In this document: positions 1 through 11,090 of the stretch, piece after piece
How positions within the stretch are numbered: the stretch's first letter is position 1
Layout of the letters: every line of letters starts with the position of its first letter
Program-made: the position numbers and the translations under genes
Origin: Pholis gunnellus
Lineage: Eukaryota > Chordata > Actinopteri > Perciformes > Pholidae
Assembly (NCBI GenBank): GCA_910591455.2
Contig: OU342811.1
Coordinates: 5,491,947 to 5,555,946, forward strand
Direction: 5' to 3'
Length of the DNA: 64,000 nucleotides
The notes under the pieces: model-generated
Database searches by the model: none
The model's input: the letters and a program-made list of their open reading frames with translations, nothing else
Told to the model about the DNA's origin: nothing

Positions 1-180
1 AAAGCCTCTTGGATCAGCTGGAAAATGCATCGTCACAAAGCTGAAAACAGGACTGTTTATCTTTTTTAGAGATACGTGACGAGACGCTACAAACATATGA
101 TGATCTAATAGAATATATAATGCATTGATGTAGATTAAACTAACCATCAGGACATGAAGGAGTTAAAACATCCACCAGCT
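1..180 (-). repeat. Dispersed repeat fragment, reverse orientation
   Basis: The reverse complement of bases 1-75 matches 11005-11085, sharing GTATCTCTAAAA, AGCTTTGTGACGATGC and TTTCCAGCTGA. The part from about 76 to 180 matches, in reverse, the central section of the ACTT-rich element seen elsewhere in the window (see 25190-25676). It lies in an intron of the susd6-like gene. Confidence 0.5.
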
Positions 181-359
181 TGTGGAAGCAGAGATGTTTA
201 TCCTGTTCTCTAAAGCCTAAAGAGAACACATGCATGTGGAGCAGAGATGCATGAGTTGGAAAGGAAAGGAAAGGGATTTATGCTTTTAATTCAGAGAAAT
301 GAACTATAATGGTGTGAGGTAGAGGCCACCAACGACCACTGTGTTCTGTGTCTCTACAG

Positions 360-1870
360 GCCGACTGAGTAATTGCACTCACCCTCTGGTGCTAGAACAT
401 GGAGGGTTCCGCTGTGATCCGTCGCCGTGTCGAGGTTTCCCCCACAAGAGCTCCATTCACTTCTTCTGCGAGCCCGGATACCACGTCAACAACAAGGTCC
501 GGTTCTCCAGGTGTCGCCACGGGAGGTGGCAGCCCCCGATTCCTGCCTGCATCCCCGTCAGAGGTAAGAGCTCAGAAGACTGAATCCACTGGAGTCTAAC
601 CTCTAGCATGGTGTCTATGTTTGCTGTGTGATGTTGAGGTCGTTTTGCGCAGGGTATGAAGGGAGTTCTCTTCACCCATAAAAACTATAAATAAAGGTAA
701 ACTACGTGACTGGCTCAGCATTTGTCTGGGAGGGAGGATGATGAAAACTTTCACATGTTATAGTTTTTATATTTCAATATAACAACAGGTCAGTTATTGA
801 GGACAGTGAGCTCAGAGTTCACCTGGATCACTTTATGACATAACGTGGCAGACTACCTGGTTCCACTTTGTGTTCTTCACAAAAGTGAGGAATAACTGTC
901 CCGTTAGCCAATGAATAATGATCTCACTGGGTCCTGGACACCAGTGGTGAAATGTAACTAAGTACGTTTACTCAAAAAGTGTACTTATCTACAAACTTAG
1001 TAATTTCATATTTCATATTTACATTTTATGCTTCTACTCCACTACATCTCAGAGAGAAATATTGTACTACTTCTACTCCACTGCATTTAATTGACACTAA
1101 TAGTTACTTTTAACATGAAAACCTGTAACATGATACAGTACTATACTGATCTACACCGTAGTATACAAGTATCAGTATAGTATATAAGTATCTCAAATTG
1201 GCTCCTCATTGACGAACTACAACAGTAAAATGCTCTTTTGTGATAAAAACAGAGAAATCTAATGTTCCATATTAATATAACACTTTGCATAACGAGTACT
1301 TTTGATACTCTCCCTATGTAGATATGAAGGGCTCATTCCAAGCTAATGAAAACGAAGGTTACAGTATTGTTACCAGAGTTCTATAAGCACAAGCGGAGCC
1401 TTCTACTGGACTCTATGGGTACTAATACTCTCCAACGACCACGAGCACGCGTTCGTCTGAGTGTAGCCGCGCTACGGTCACCACCAAGCAACAAGCACCT
1501 GGAGGGCTCAGAGCTCAGACACGTGGGACACACAGGACTTTCAACCAGGAGACCGCTGTTAGTGTCATAAAGGGTTGTTGAATTATTTTGAAGTTACGTG
1601 TTTTCTGTACTTAACGTACGTTTTACTTCCTTCGCGTACTATTTGTAAGCCCGGCCATGATGTTGTTCCCTGGGTTGAGAACGTGTTGCGAAAACACAAC
1701 AATTCCTAGTTTCTGGCACTTTAAGTGAGATTGGAATGCAGGCTGTGTACTTGTAATGGAGTCGTTTTTCTACTTTTACTTCAGTAAAGGATCTCAGTAC
1801 TTCTTCCACCACTGGTGGTCACAATTAAAACCTAGTGTTGTGTGATTCCGTTTTGTGGGTGGTTCCGTGT

Positions 1871-1912
<42 letters not shown>

Positions 1913-4900
1913 CATCACAGCGTTCCTCAGTGATTAGCTCAGTTTCTAATGTAGTCATGACTCAGAGCAGCGCCGGCCCTGACACTTTGTAGGCTGATTC
2001 GTCATTTTATGACAGTTACTTAGTTACTTGATGTTTTGAGTGTTCAGGAAGCAGACGCCGTGTCGTTGTTGTTGTTTGGTTATGGTGTTTAAATCCCAGT
2101 GGGGTGACCTTTACCTGGAACATGTGTGCTATGGATGACTGCAGACATGCGATGTAGTCTCGCTGTGTTCGGGTCAACCTAGACTACGTGGTCCTCTGGG
2201 AGTTTTGTAATACGTAAAATGTGACTAAGTTAACTAACACAAAAGTACTGTACTTAAGTACACATTTTACTTCAGTCTTTTCTTTTCATGCTACTTTATA
2301 CTTCTACATGTCAGAAGCAAATATTGTATTTTTTACTTCACTATGTTTATTGGACAGCTTTAGTTTAGATGTTTACACTCAAAACATTCATCGAATTTCT
2401 AAAATATCATGTTTGCTGAGACGAGAATAAACAAGGAAAGATGATTCATTAATTCATTGATGAAACTTTTGATCATTTGACTGGTTTTAATGTATAATTG
2501 ATACTGTTGAGGTTCGGACTGTTGGTCGGACAAAACGTAGACGGTATATAAGAAGTTTGGAAGCCTCGCTATCGACATTTTGATTTGCTGGAACCAGAAG
2601 TGACACAAAAAGTTAAAAGCCTAAAAACCAAAGCGAAAAAGTTCGACTGAACTTTCATGAACTGAAAACAGAATGTAAAAGTGTTAACACGAAAACACGA
2701 ACAACTACCAGACACGACAACGCCGCGTAGCGACCTGTCAATCACCTGGTAGCCCCGCCCTAAAGCACACCCTGCTTTATGGTCTATTTGACTCTAAATG
2801 GACCATTATTTACTAAATGAACAGCATGCTGTATTGAAGAAGACTGGAAACCGAAGGAGTCGCCCCCTGATGGCCAGTAGAGAGAATGCAAGTTTAAGGC
2901 ACTTCTGCAATGGCTTCACTTCTCAGAACTGGTTTGCTGTCTGGGACAAAACAAACTTTGGGTTTTGGGAAATTCTGACGGCATTTCTCACTATTTTTAC
3001 AAATCAACCGATGGAGGAAATCTACCTCAACCAACTACTACAGTAAACTGCTGCTTTTACATGAATACACATTGATCTAATGACACAATGTATAATAGTA
3101 GAACAGTCACAGGGGACATTTTTATACTTTTAAGTAGTACTTAGATACTTTTCCCGAAGTAACAATCTTCAATGCAAGACGTTTACTTGTAGTGTAGTAT
3201 TTTTATGGTGTTTTATTAGTACTTTAACCTCCGTCTCTGAGTGTAGCACTGTTAAAACACTGCAAGTCCAAAACGATTGGTGTATCTGAAATGTATTTTT
3301 GCTTTTGTTCGTATAGTTTTTGCATCTAGAACTGGACTTTCCCTCTGCAGTCCATGGAGATCGAGTTTTGTCTCGATGAATCAGACCCGATTCTAAAAGT
3401 TAATCAGCACTAAAACGTTAAACCTGTGCAAACACAGCAGCAGCTCGCGTTCATCTCTTGACCTACTTAACAGAGAAACTCAAGACTCTCTGCAGCGGAA
3501 CTAGAAGCTCTATACTTGACAGACCAGTTCCGACTTCCTCTGTCGCCATTCACTCAAACTCGCTGCGACGGTAAGTCAGAGCGCAGAAAGAGGAAGCGGG
3601 CGAAGCCGCCAACCTAACCATTGAACGTTTCCTCTGTGTTGCTGCTGTCAGCCTCACGGAAAGCTGCCGTCGTATTGTCAAGAGCTCGGAGAAACCACAC
3701 AACTAGATAAAACAACTTCCTCTCATGGATTTTGTGTTTGATAATCTATTTCTGCAAACGGAACACTTTTTTTTTTTTATCCACAGAGGTGCATCACAGC
3801 GGATTGTTTTCTGTCACAGCTTCAGCTCATAGTCTTAAATCTACACTTTTGAATTTTTTATATAAATACCAAATCTCTGTTTTAACACTTAACACAAGCT
3901 ACATGCTAACACATTAATTCCCCGTCTTCTTTTTCTGTTCTATAATTGCATCATGAGATTTTTTTTTATGCAATTTCATGCACTTACTGATTTTCACTAC
4001 TGTTTCTAGGTTTATTTATCCATCGAAGGATTCAGTGTTTGTTGTTGTCATTATACAAAACAGAATTGCCCAATGCAATGTGCAATCATAGTGCAAATGG
4101 AAAACCTTTGTTCCAGTGTGAATAAGGGTCGTGCAAACGGTGGTCTGGTAATGTGCAAAACTAGCACATAAACATAAAGTTTCAATGTTATTCATTGATG
4201 GAGGAGTCAGGAGATTAAAGGTGAACACAAAATGATCTAACGTACATTTGTCTGCTCTTCCTCCTCAGAGGGTCCGAACATGCGCTCTGACGACAGAGTG
4301 AACGATTCGATGCCCAGCATGGCCACAACGGCGGTGGGCGTGTCCATCTTCCTGCTCACCACCACTGCCTGCCTGGTCGTCAAGTCCCGCCTCTACCCCT
4401 GTCAATCACACAGGTGAGAAGAAGATACATTTCTAAAACATCTAGTTTGTTATAGATTGTGTGTGAGATACTCTGCGGAACAAACCTACATTTCATATTG
4501 AATGCAGACGACTGAGGTCAGGAGATTCACCTGTACAGCACACCTGCTTCTTCTCCATGAGCTAATTCTCTCTGTGTGTCCCGGCAGCCGTCGCTCCTCA
4601 GACCAGCTGGACCTGATGGTGGACGGACTCCCCGTCTCCCTCCCGTCCTACGAGGAGGCGGTGTACGGCAGCTGGGGGCAGCGCCTCCCCGCCTTCTCGG
4701 CCCCGGGACCCACCCAGCTCCTGTTGGCTCAGGAGGCTCCCAGCTGTCACCCGACGTCTCTCAACAACCAATCAGACGGCAGCAACCGCCCGCTCCTGCC
4801 CAGCCCTGACAACCCCCCGCCTGCCTACGAGGAGGTCCAGTCGTCCCGACCCAGAGACAGGATGAGCGACGGGGACGTCCGGCAGCTACATGTTGAGTTT

Positions 4901-4921
4901 TCGGACGACAAGGACGCTTGA
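360..4921 (+). CDS. susd6: Sushi-domain membrane protein, SUSD6-like (last three coding exons)
   Basis: Coding exons are 360-563, 4269-4413 and 4588-4921 (TGA at 4919-4921). The first begins after CTCTACAG and ends at GTAAGA. It is a phase 1-1 exon with one sushi/CCP domain: four cysteines (SNC, RCDPSPC, FFC and further Cys) and a Gly-Tyr in FCEPGYHV. The second exon holds a short stalk and a single transmembrane helix (ATTAVGVSIFLLTTTACLVV), then a basic stop-transfer stretch. The last exon is the cytoplasmic tail, with LPSYEEAVYG and PPPAYEEV. These LPxY and PPxY motifs are expected to bind WW domains of NEDD4-type ubiquitin ligases. MVDGLPVSLPSYEEAVYG is close to human SUSD6 (KIAA0247/DRAGO), which also has one sushi domain, one membrane pass and this tail. 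The signal-peptide exon lies left of the window. Family assignment is firm. Orthology to SUSD6 rather than a lost paralogue is not settled. Confidence 0.85.
940..1815. repeat. ACTT-rich foldback element with nested insertions
   Basis: The left part starts CCAGTGGTGAAATGTAACTAAGTA and continues with 'TCTACTCCACTACATCTCAGAG'-type sequence. The right part (about 1725-1815) ends TTCTTCCACCACTGG, so the ends form the inverted repeat CAGTGGTG.../...CACCACTG. Between about 1311 and 1715 the element is interrupted by pieces of a second element (1311-1352 and 1691-1713; compare 37745-38117). Those pieces are themselves split by about 340 bp of other sequence. It lies in a susd6-like intron. Confidence 0.55.
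1872..1909. repeat. Poly(C) tract, 38 bases
   Basis: A pure run of 38 C lies in an intron of the susd6-like gene. Such runs are rare and length-unstable, and the exact length may reflect sequencing. Confidence 0.9.
2205..2420. repeat. ACTT-rich element copy, partial
   Basis: The sequence shows the family signature in order: ACTAAGTTAACTA, GTACTGTACTTAAGTAC, ATGCTACTTTATACTTCTAC, CAAATATTGTATTTTTTACTTC, GGACAGCTTTAG. It lies in a susd6-like intron. Confidence 0.6.
2695..2965 (-). repeat. Dispersed repeat, antisense copy of the 31786 and 34295 elements
   Basis: The reverse complement carries 'GGGGCGACT', 'CAGTCTTCTTCAATACAGCATG', 'TTAGGGCGGGGCTAC' and 'GATTGACAGGTCGCT'. The same blocks occur in the same order at 31786-32230 and partly at 34295-34700. 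It lies in the susd6-like intron before the transmembrane exon. Confidence 0.6.
3030..3240. repeat. ACTT-rich element copy, degraded
   Basis: Blocks such as CAACTACTACAGTAAACTGCTGCTTTTACATGAAT, TTAAGTAGTACTTAGATACTTTT and TTTACTTGTAGTGTAGTATTTTTATGGTG match internal parts of the ACTT-rich family. Weak copy. From 3241 to 4268 I see only intron sequence with no further recognisable element. Confidence 0.4.
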
Positions 4922-5818
4922 TTGACAGACTGCGGGGGTTCACATGTGACCACATGTTGTTTAGCAATGAAGGGTTTTGATTGACAGCTGCAGCGTTTGC
5001 TCTGCAGATGACACAAATAACACCAGACTGCACTTTTCCTGATCAGCTGCAGCTCACCAGCATCAAACGCTAATTTAGACGAAGCTGATAAGCTCTGATT
5101 GGCCGGTTGTTGGGTCACAAAGACCTGAACCATTTACACATGAGATATTGATTGTATAGTGTGTTGTATGAATGTAAGTGACAGAGGAGGGCGCTGGTGT
5201 GCTGTATGGTGAAAACCTTTAGATCCTAAATGCCTTATTCTTAGTGTGATGACAGTATGTTTTAGATGAGAATCCGTCTGTCTAGATATAGAAATCACCA
5301 CACAAGCTGGAGTTCTGAGGTTTTCACAGCATCGATATAAGAGTGTGTGTTTCTGACGTTGCTCTGGAGACATCTCCCGTCAGTGACGGTGCAGATCGTG
5401 CTGTTGCACAACGAAAAAACCCTGTGCGTTTCCACGGCAACAGACTATTCCATCTCTATCCGGTTCTTTTGTAAAGCGTTTCTCTGAGTGGTGGTGTTGA
5501 TTTGAAGCCACCGTGGTGTTCAGACCCAATACTTCAGTCAAAGTACTAATGCCATGCTCGTGTGCCGACACTGGGGCAATGGACTGTGACAACGAGCAGC
5601 ATGTTGTGATATTTATTTAGTGTATTGCAGATATTTAGAGCCGTGAAAATATTTTTGATTGATTTAAATGTTCAGTAAGGAAAATAAGAAATAATTGTAC
5701 ATTTATTTGCCCTGGAGGCCTCGGGGCAGACACACAAAGGTGCTTTTAACATCATTCCACAACCTGCAAAGAAAACCCCACAGATGTAGGACCAAATAAT
5801 CTGAAACTAATCTTACAT

Positions 5819-5820
5819 TG

Positions 5821-5876
<56 letters not shown>

Positions 5877-5912
5877 TGTGTGTGTGCGTGTGTGTGCGTG
5901 TGTGTGTGCGTG
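5819..5912. repeat. (TGCG)n/(TG)n compound microsatellite
   Basis: About 14 uninterrupted TGCG units pass into TG/TGCG mixtures. It lies inside the inferred 3' UTR of the susd6-like gene and so would be transcribed as an alternating purine-pyrimidine, CpG-rich tract. The Cys-Val/Arg-Ala open frames across it are artefacts. Confidence 0.9.
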
Positions 5913-6079
5913 TCCTCACACAGCTGGTTCCCTCTCTGTCCCTCTCTAACCTCTGCAGAACGACTGACGCCTTCACAGACCTTGAATGTATTTCATGTTT
6001 CATATTATCTTAACTATGGATTGTAATATTTACTGAAAGATTATTTGTACATTGTATTATTGCACAGAATTATATGATG

Positions 6080-6085
6080 AATAAA
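6080..6085 (+). terminator. susd6: Polyadenylation signal AATAAA, susd6-like gene
   Basis: AATAAA lies 1.16 kb after the stop codon and is followed by a GT-rich stretch. It is the first strong signal after the last exon, so it is the likely mRNA end. Confidence 0.55.
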
Positions 6086-6490
6086 TGTTGAGATGTTGGA
6101 CATCTTGGCCTTGTCTGTGACTTTGTGATTGAAGTTCATTTGCATCACCTGTGTTTGTCGTCAGGACACACCGGCTGTGTTGTGCAGAGCAGACGGACGG
6201 GATTATTCTCCCAAAGTTAAAAGAATCTTTGGTTTCATTTGGGAGTTCTGGCAGCATTTGTAGAGCAGCTGCTCAGATTTCAACTACAGTTTTTAACACA
6301 GTCCTCAAACAGCTCATCAATTATCTCATCTGAAAAACAGTAAGAAATTACTAAAACCCATAATAATGAAAACAATATTCAGACAGTCTGAATATGTTGC
6401 AATGATTTAAAAAAGAAATGTTTCAGCAACAACTCAAAGGTGCTAAATTCCAAATTCTATTGCAGCCACACAGCTCTCCACATGGCCAAC

Positions 6491-6519
6491 TATCTATATA
6501 TATATATACACACACATAT

Positions 6520-6604
<85 letters not shown>

Positions 6605-6631
6605 TATGTGTATATATATATACATATATAC
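6491..6631. repeat. (TA)n microsatellite with CACATATATATGTG blocks
   Basis: About 140 bases of alternating TA are interrupted by ACACATATATATGTGTATAT blocks, which are self-complementary. The Tyr-Ile open frames over it are not genes. It lies just downstream of the susd6-like transcription unit. Confidence 0.9.
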
Positions 6632-6639
6632 TGTTTTAT

Positions 6640-7180
6640 AATATACTATTTCATGGCACACTACACTATGACCTTTTATGACGTACTATACTATGATGTT
6701 ATTACATTTATTACATTATTACATTTCTTTATGACACTGAGTTTTATATTGCATATTTCTTTATATACTATACTGTGACATTTGTAATGATTTTTTTAAA
6801 TGAAATATTACACGAGGATGTTTCTATGACAGTATAAAGTGAGTTTTTATGACTTTCTTAATGACGTACGATACTCTGACTTTCCAATGAATTCTTCATG
6901 ACATATTTATGACATTTGTTACTATATGATCACTCTTATGACATTTTCATGATATGCTTAACTAAATCTTTAGGACAATAGTATACAATCACATGTTCAT
7001 GACATGACATACTGTGACTTTTTTAAATGACATTCCCTGGTGCTTCTTAAACTCTTAACAGCTGATCGGAGCATTAATATACTAAACTCAATTTAATTTA
7101 CATTTTCATGAAATACTATGCTGTGATATTTATTGACGTATTATAGGAGGACATTTCTTGGCACACTATGCGTTTATATT
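6640..7180. repeat. Degenerate minisatellite, TTTATGACATACTATACTRTGACA-like unit
   Basis: The words 'ATGACATA', 'ACTATACTATGA' and 'TTTCATGACAT' recur with spacing of roughly 25-35 bases across about 540 bases. They diverge progressively, as expected for an old tandem array. No coding potential. Confidence 0.5.
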
Positions 7181-7539
7181 TTCATGGCATTTTTATTGAC
7201 ATATGTCCCGTCTTCTGCCTCCAGCGCCGTGCTGGCGTCAACAGTCAGATAAACTCTGAAATGATAACGCTGACAACAGTTTCCAAGTTCACTCTTTTAC
7301 AGAAGCCACTTGGAGTTAAAAGCAGTAAACATCCAGATCATTCAGCTCTTCCATTACAAACGCCTGTGCAAAATAAACACTTCGCATACACTCTGAACAT
7401 GCACTTCATTAACAGAAATGTTCTTTGCAACTTAGAGTACATACCAACAATGCCTTCAAAGACCAAAGACCAGGGAATAGTGGTCCACTTATCAAAGCCA
7501 CAGCGCCCGTCGACCCTCACTGATGACATCTTCTAACAA

Positions 7540-8365
7540 GGACAGATTCACAAAACCTGTTGCAGGGACATATTACTGCCAGAGGATAGCGCCAGATAAA
7601 CTGTTTTCAAAAGAGGAAACAATTGAAATACATTAGTAACACATAACTCCCTGTCTGATACCCAGAGGGTTTCACTACTTTACCATACAAACTCAAGCAT
7701 TTCCCATCATGACCATCTGGGGGCATGAGTAAGACCATTTCATTTACAGGTCTGAGGAACAACTTTTGTTCATCTTTTTTTGGTTCACTTGCCACACCCT
7801 TCCATCTTTACTTGGGTACACATTGGTGGTCATTTTTCTTGCACTGACCGTCCTTAAGAAGCACCACACTTCCTTGTTTCAGTGCGGGCTGGTCGAATGG
7901 ACTCTTTCTACGGGCTTGCAGTGTGTCTTTGGAGGCGCCAATGAGATTGACCTTTATCAGGGCGTATGAGCTTCACTGGTCCTCGGATCACCAGGAACCT
8001 TCTGAATGCATTTATAAAGCTAGAAGAGACCAAGCACTCAATGACCTCTATCTGTCCAGCTGTGACACATAAACAGGTGAAGAGAACCGCCCACCTCTTC
8101 TTCTCATCATGACCTCCTCTAGTGCGCCCTGCAGACACAGACCTGGGCCTGAACACATTGAAGCCGACATTAGTGAGTAAAGTGACTTTCCTGATGTTGT
8201 GTCTGCTCATGATGATGATGGCGCACTGAAAGGGGTTGCCCCTTTGGAATGATAACATTGGATGCAAGGCACTCTAGCCATTTCTCATAAGCCTCATGCT
8301 GGACTGCTCTATTGATGGCTGAAGTGCCCTTTCCTTTCTTGAAACACTGAATGATATACAAGAGA
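7540..8365 (-). mobile_element. Decayed BEL/Pao-type LTR retrotransposon, integrase region
   Basis: The minus strand from about 8267 to 7960 encodes an integrase core fragment recognisable by 'KKRWAVLFTCL', 'IEVIECLVSSSFINAFRRF' and 'IRGPVKLIRPDKG', typical of Pao/BEL polyproteins. A frame change follows at about 7955. The minus strand at 7607-7880 then encodes pieces of the C-terminal Pao domain ('GSVVLLKDG' and 'FLRPVNEMVLLMP'), separated by an in-frame stop. The middle of the integrase, including most of its catalytic region, is missing. The copy is therefore inactive. No LTR pair could be defined. An upstream stretch at 8170-8361 (-) may belong to the same element. Confidence 0.7.
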
Positions 8366-8399
8366 ACATCTACACGAGAAGTGGTTGAAGACGTGTGTT

Positions 8400-9510
8400 A
8401 GGATGTTGTTCTGGCCCGAAGACATATACTCGTATTAAACTACACTCTTTTATGGCACATGTGACGACCCATCCACTCCACTAGGTGTCCCCGTGCCCTT
8501 TACTTACTCGCTCCTCACTGTCGTCCTGGATCTGGTCCTGGATCTGGGCCGTCAGCTCCGGGAGCCTCAACCGGGCCCCGGAGTGGTTCCTGATGTTAAG
8601 GCCCAGACCTTCACATGGAGTCCCGCTCTCTTACCTTGCTGGCACAGCTGCTGTTCTGTTTTGTCTGCTGCATGTTTCCACACATGCTTGGCTGATTACT
8701 GACTTCCATGTTTGTTCCGTTCTATACTGTTGTCTTGGAGATAAAAATCCTTTTTTTATTACTTTTAAACTTGTCTTTTGACTTGAGAATGACAATAGCT
8801 ACTCATTTATTTTCTGTGGATCGACTCAACATCAACCGCACAATCTCTGTAAGAAAAGAAGACCACTAATAATGTCTCCAGTAAATCCTAATGATTGAAC
8901 ACGTTCACATCTGGGCTCTGGAATCTTCTTGACCTTTTGAGGGTCAGTCAAGTCTCTACGTTCAAACACACAACAGCCTGATTACTTAAAATAACCAGCA
9001 AAGCATTTACCAAAACAACCAAAACAAAGGGGAGGAAGAACTACATTTGTACTATGAGGTTTTGCTCAGTTATTTATATATTTGAAGGCAAGGGATACAT
9101 TGAACTGTATACAGCTGAATGTCAGCATCATTGGTGAGAATTTGGTCAAAATTCAAAAGTATGACACAGAAACAAAAGAATATGTTTTGCTTCAATAATC
9201 ATAAAGGTTATATTCATTCGCCAAGATTATCTTGCTGAACAAAACATGTCGGGATCATAAATGTTTGTTTTTCACAGAACTTTTCTGCAATAATCCAACG
9301 GATCACAGTGCAATGCTAACTTCTGTGGTTGTCCTACAAAACGATGTCGTCCCTGCAGCACTCCTACGTGGCTTCATAACAACTCTATTATGATTGGTTA
9401 ATTACAGCATTCTATGGTCTGTTATGTCTTCATAGCAGTCAACTGATATGAATAAAAAAATTTTTTTTATCTCTGCACTATAGGCAAAGTTGTCATGTAA
9501 GCAGTGTAAT
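8400..9510. other. Intergenic DNA, no gene recognised
   Basis: Between the BEL/Pao remnant and the foldback at 9515 there are only short chance frames. The GC-rich part at 8460-8740 could be an LTR or another repeat fragment, but I could not tie it to the retrotransposon. Confidence 0.4.
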
Positions 9511-9514
9511 GTAC

Positions 9515-9618
9515 AGCGAGTGGGTCATTATTGCAAAATGAACCCGTGCAGGGTGATTCCAGACCCCTCAGCCTGCTCACCCTGTTGGGCTTCATGTCGC
9601 AGTAATGACCCGCTCACT
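9515..9618. repeat. Foldback repeat
   Basis: The arm at 9515-9533 (AGCGAGTGGGTCATTATTG) is an inverted match, with three mismatches, to 9600-9618 (CAGTAATGACCCGCTCACT). The loop contains 'CAGCCTGCTCACCCTGTTGGG', which resembles a common teleost dispersed repeat. Probably the remnant of a short inverted-repeat element. Confidence 0.5.
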
Positions 9619-10719
9619 ACATTATTCCTAAAATATATTATAACACATTCTTTACATGTTAACATAATGCTTAAGAACCTCCTTCCATCAATACTGAAAG
9701 CAGCAGCTGAAGTTGTCAGCAGTCGTTCTCCCCTGAAGATGAGCCTCGCGTGACTTAGAGCTGGCTCGTGTTCGGACTGTAGCAACAACCAACGCTCTGC
9801 TGCCGTTCCAGAGGTTAGACTCGGCTAAATTAGAAACCAGTAAGAGTTCCCTCGGTTCAAATAAAATTATCCAACCGGAAAAAACCCAGCCCAGTGTCGC
9901 CCACTTGTTTTCCAATGAAAGTAGATAACAGCACTGGCTCCAAACATTGCTAAATCTAGCAAGAAAGTTGGCAACACTGACATTTCGTACCTTCAGACCT
10001 CCCTCCAAAATGATCATAATAAACGTAACCAACAAACATGGCTGTGTTTAGTACTCGCAGCCGTTAAGCTAGCAGCTTGTGGAAGTCTCCGGTGACGAGC
10101 AGAACATGTGCAGGCAGGTAGACCGTCAGGTCGCCTGTCCAATCCCAGATTAAATGATTGGATAAACTTGTTAGCCAGAGATAGCTAGATAATGACAACT
10201 TTAATAAATACAACAAAAATAATTTTGGGGAAGATTACCAACCCTATCTTTAAGTAGAAGACATGAGTTCCTCTTCCACCGCTGGCTTCGGGTCTTCATT
10301 CCGCCCTTTAGCCTCGGCCCCTGCTGCGATCCTCACACCTCAGAGCACAATGAATGCATCTCCCTTCTGCATTCATGGAGTCTTCTATTGGGGGGACGGG
10401 GGACGACATTAAACTCTTTCTCTCTCACTTTTCTTTTTTTTAACCATCTTCACAAAAATCACACTTTTATCATATTCCGTATCATTAGAGCAGTATATTG
10501 CAGTGGATCGACTCTTTAGTGAACCGTCCTCTTGCACTAGACGCCATCTATCCGGTCTGCAGTTTCACACTGTAGGAGAACAGAGATGCATGAACTCTTC
10601 TGAGGTCAGTAACTCTAAGTCGCTGAATCAACACAAAGCTGATTTCCATTTCAGGCCTCCGAACTGCGACGTGACAGGAATGTGTTTTAGATGAAGAGCA
10701 GAGGAGCTACAGCTCAGCG

Positions 10720-11090
10720 GTGGTAGAACTACTAAGATCTTTCACTTCAGTAAAAGAACTGCAAAAATACTAAACTAAACGTAAAAGTCCTGCTTTCAAA
10801 ACCGTACTTAAGAGAAAGTATAAAGTACTAAAATTACTTAAAGTAAAAGTACTCATTGTGAAGTAAAATGTCCCCCGTCTGTGTTTAACTATGATGTTTA
10901 TGGATTAATATTGCTGCTGCATTAATATGTGTTATATTTTACTGCTGTAGATGTCCAATTTTGGGCTCAAGTTAACTCCTTTATATACTGTTGGGTAGAA
11001 CCTCGTATCTCTAAAAGAGAAACAGCCCGGTTTTTAGCTTTGTGACGATGCTTTTTCCAGCTGAACCAAGAAGCTTCTTAAAGAGTTTAT
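10720..11090. repeat. ACTT-rich element copy with 3' extension
   Basis: It starts GGTGGTAGAACTACTAAGATC and runs through 'AAAAGTCCTGCTTTCAAAACCGTACTTAAG', 'AAAGTACTCATTGTG' and 'TATACTGTTGGGTAG'. It then continues into the sequence shared in reverse with bases 1-75 of the window. Confidence 0.65.

Larger units (their letters stand above)
4922..6105 (+). other. susd6: 3' UTR of the susd6-like gene
   Basis: The stretch after the TGA has no coding potential and ends in a canonical AATAAA at 6080-6085. A T/G-rich tract follows (TGTTGAGATGTTGG...CTTGTCTGTG), which resembles a downstream cleavage element. It contains a tetranucleotide microsatellite at 5819-5912 and several ATTTA-type AU-rich motifs near 5610-6050. 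The end position is inferred from the poly(A) signal. Confidence 0.6.

Noticed and set aside
5752..6026. Arg-Ala-Cys-Val and Thr-His repeat frames
   Set aside because: Produced by the TGCG/TG microsatellite.
7168..7536. Plus-strand frame of 122 aa
   Set aside because: No domain seen and adjacent to the BEL/Pao relic. Likely chance in repeat DNA.
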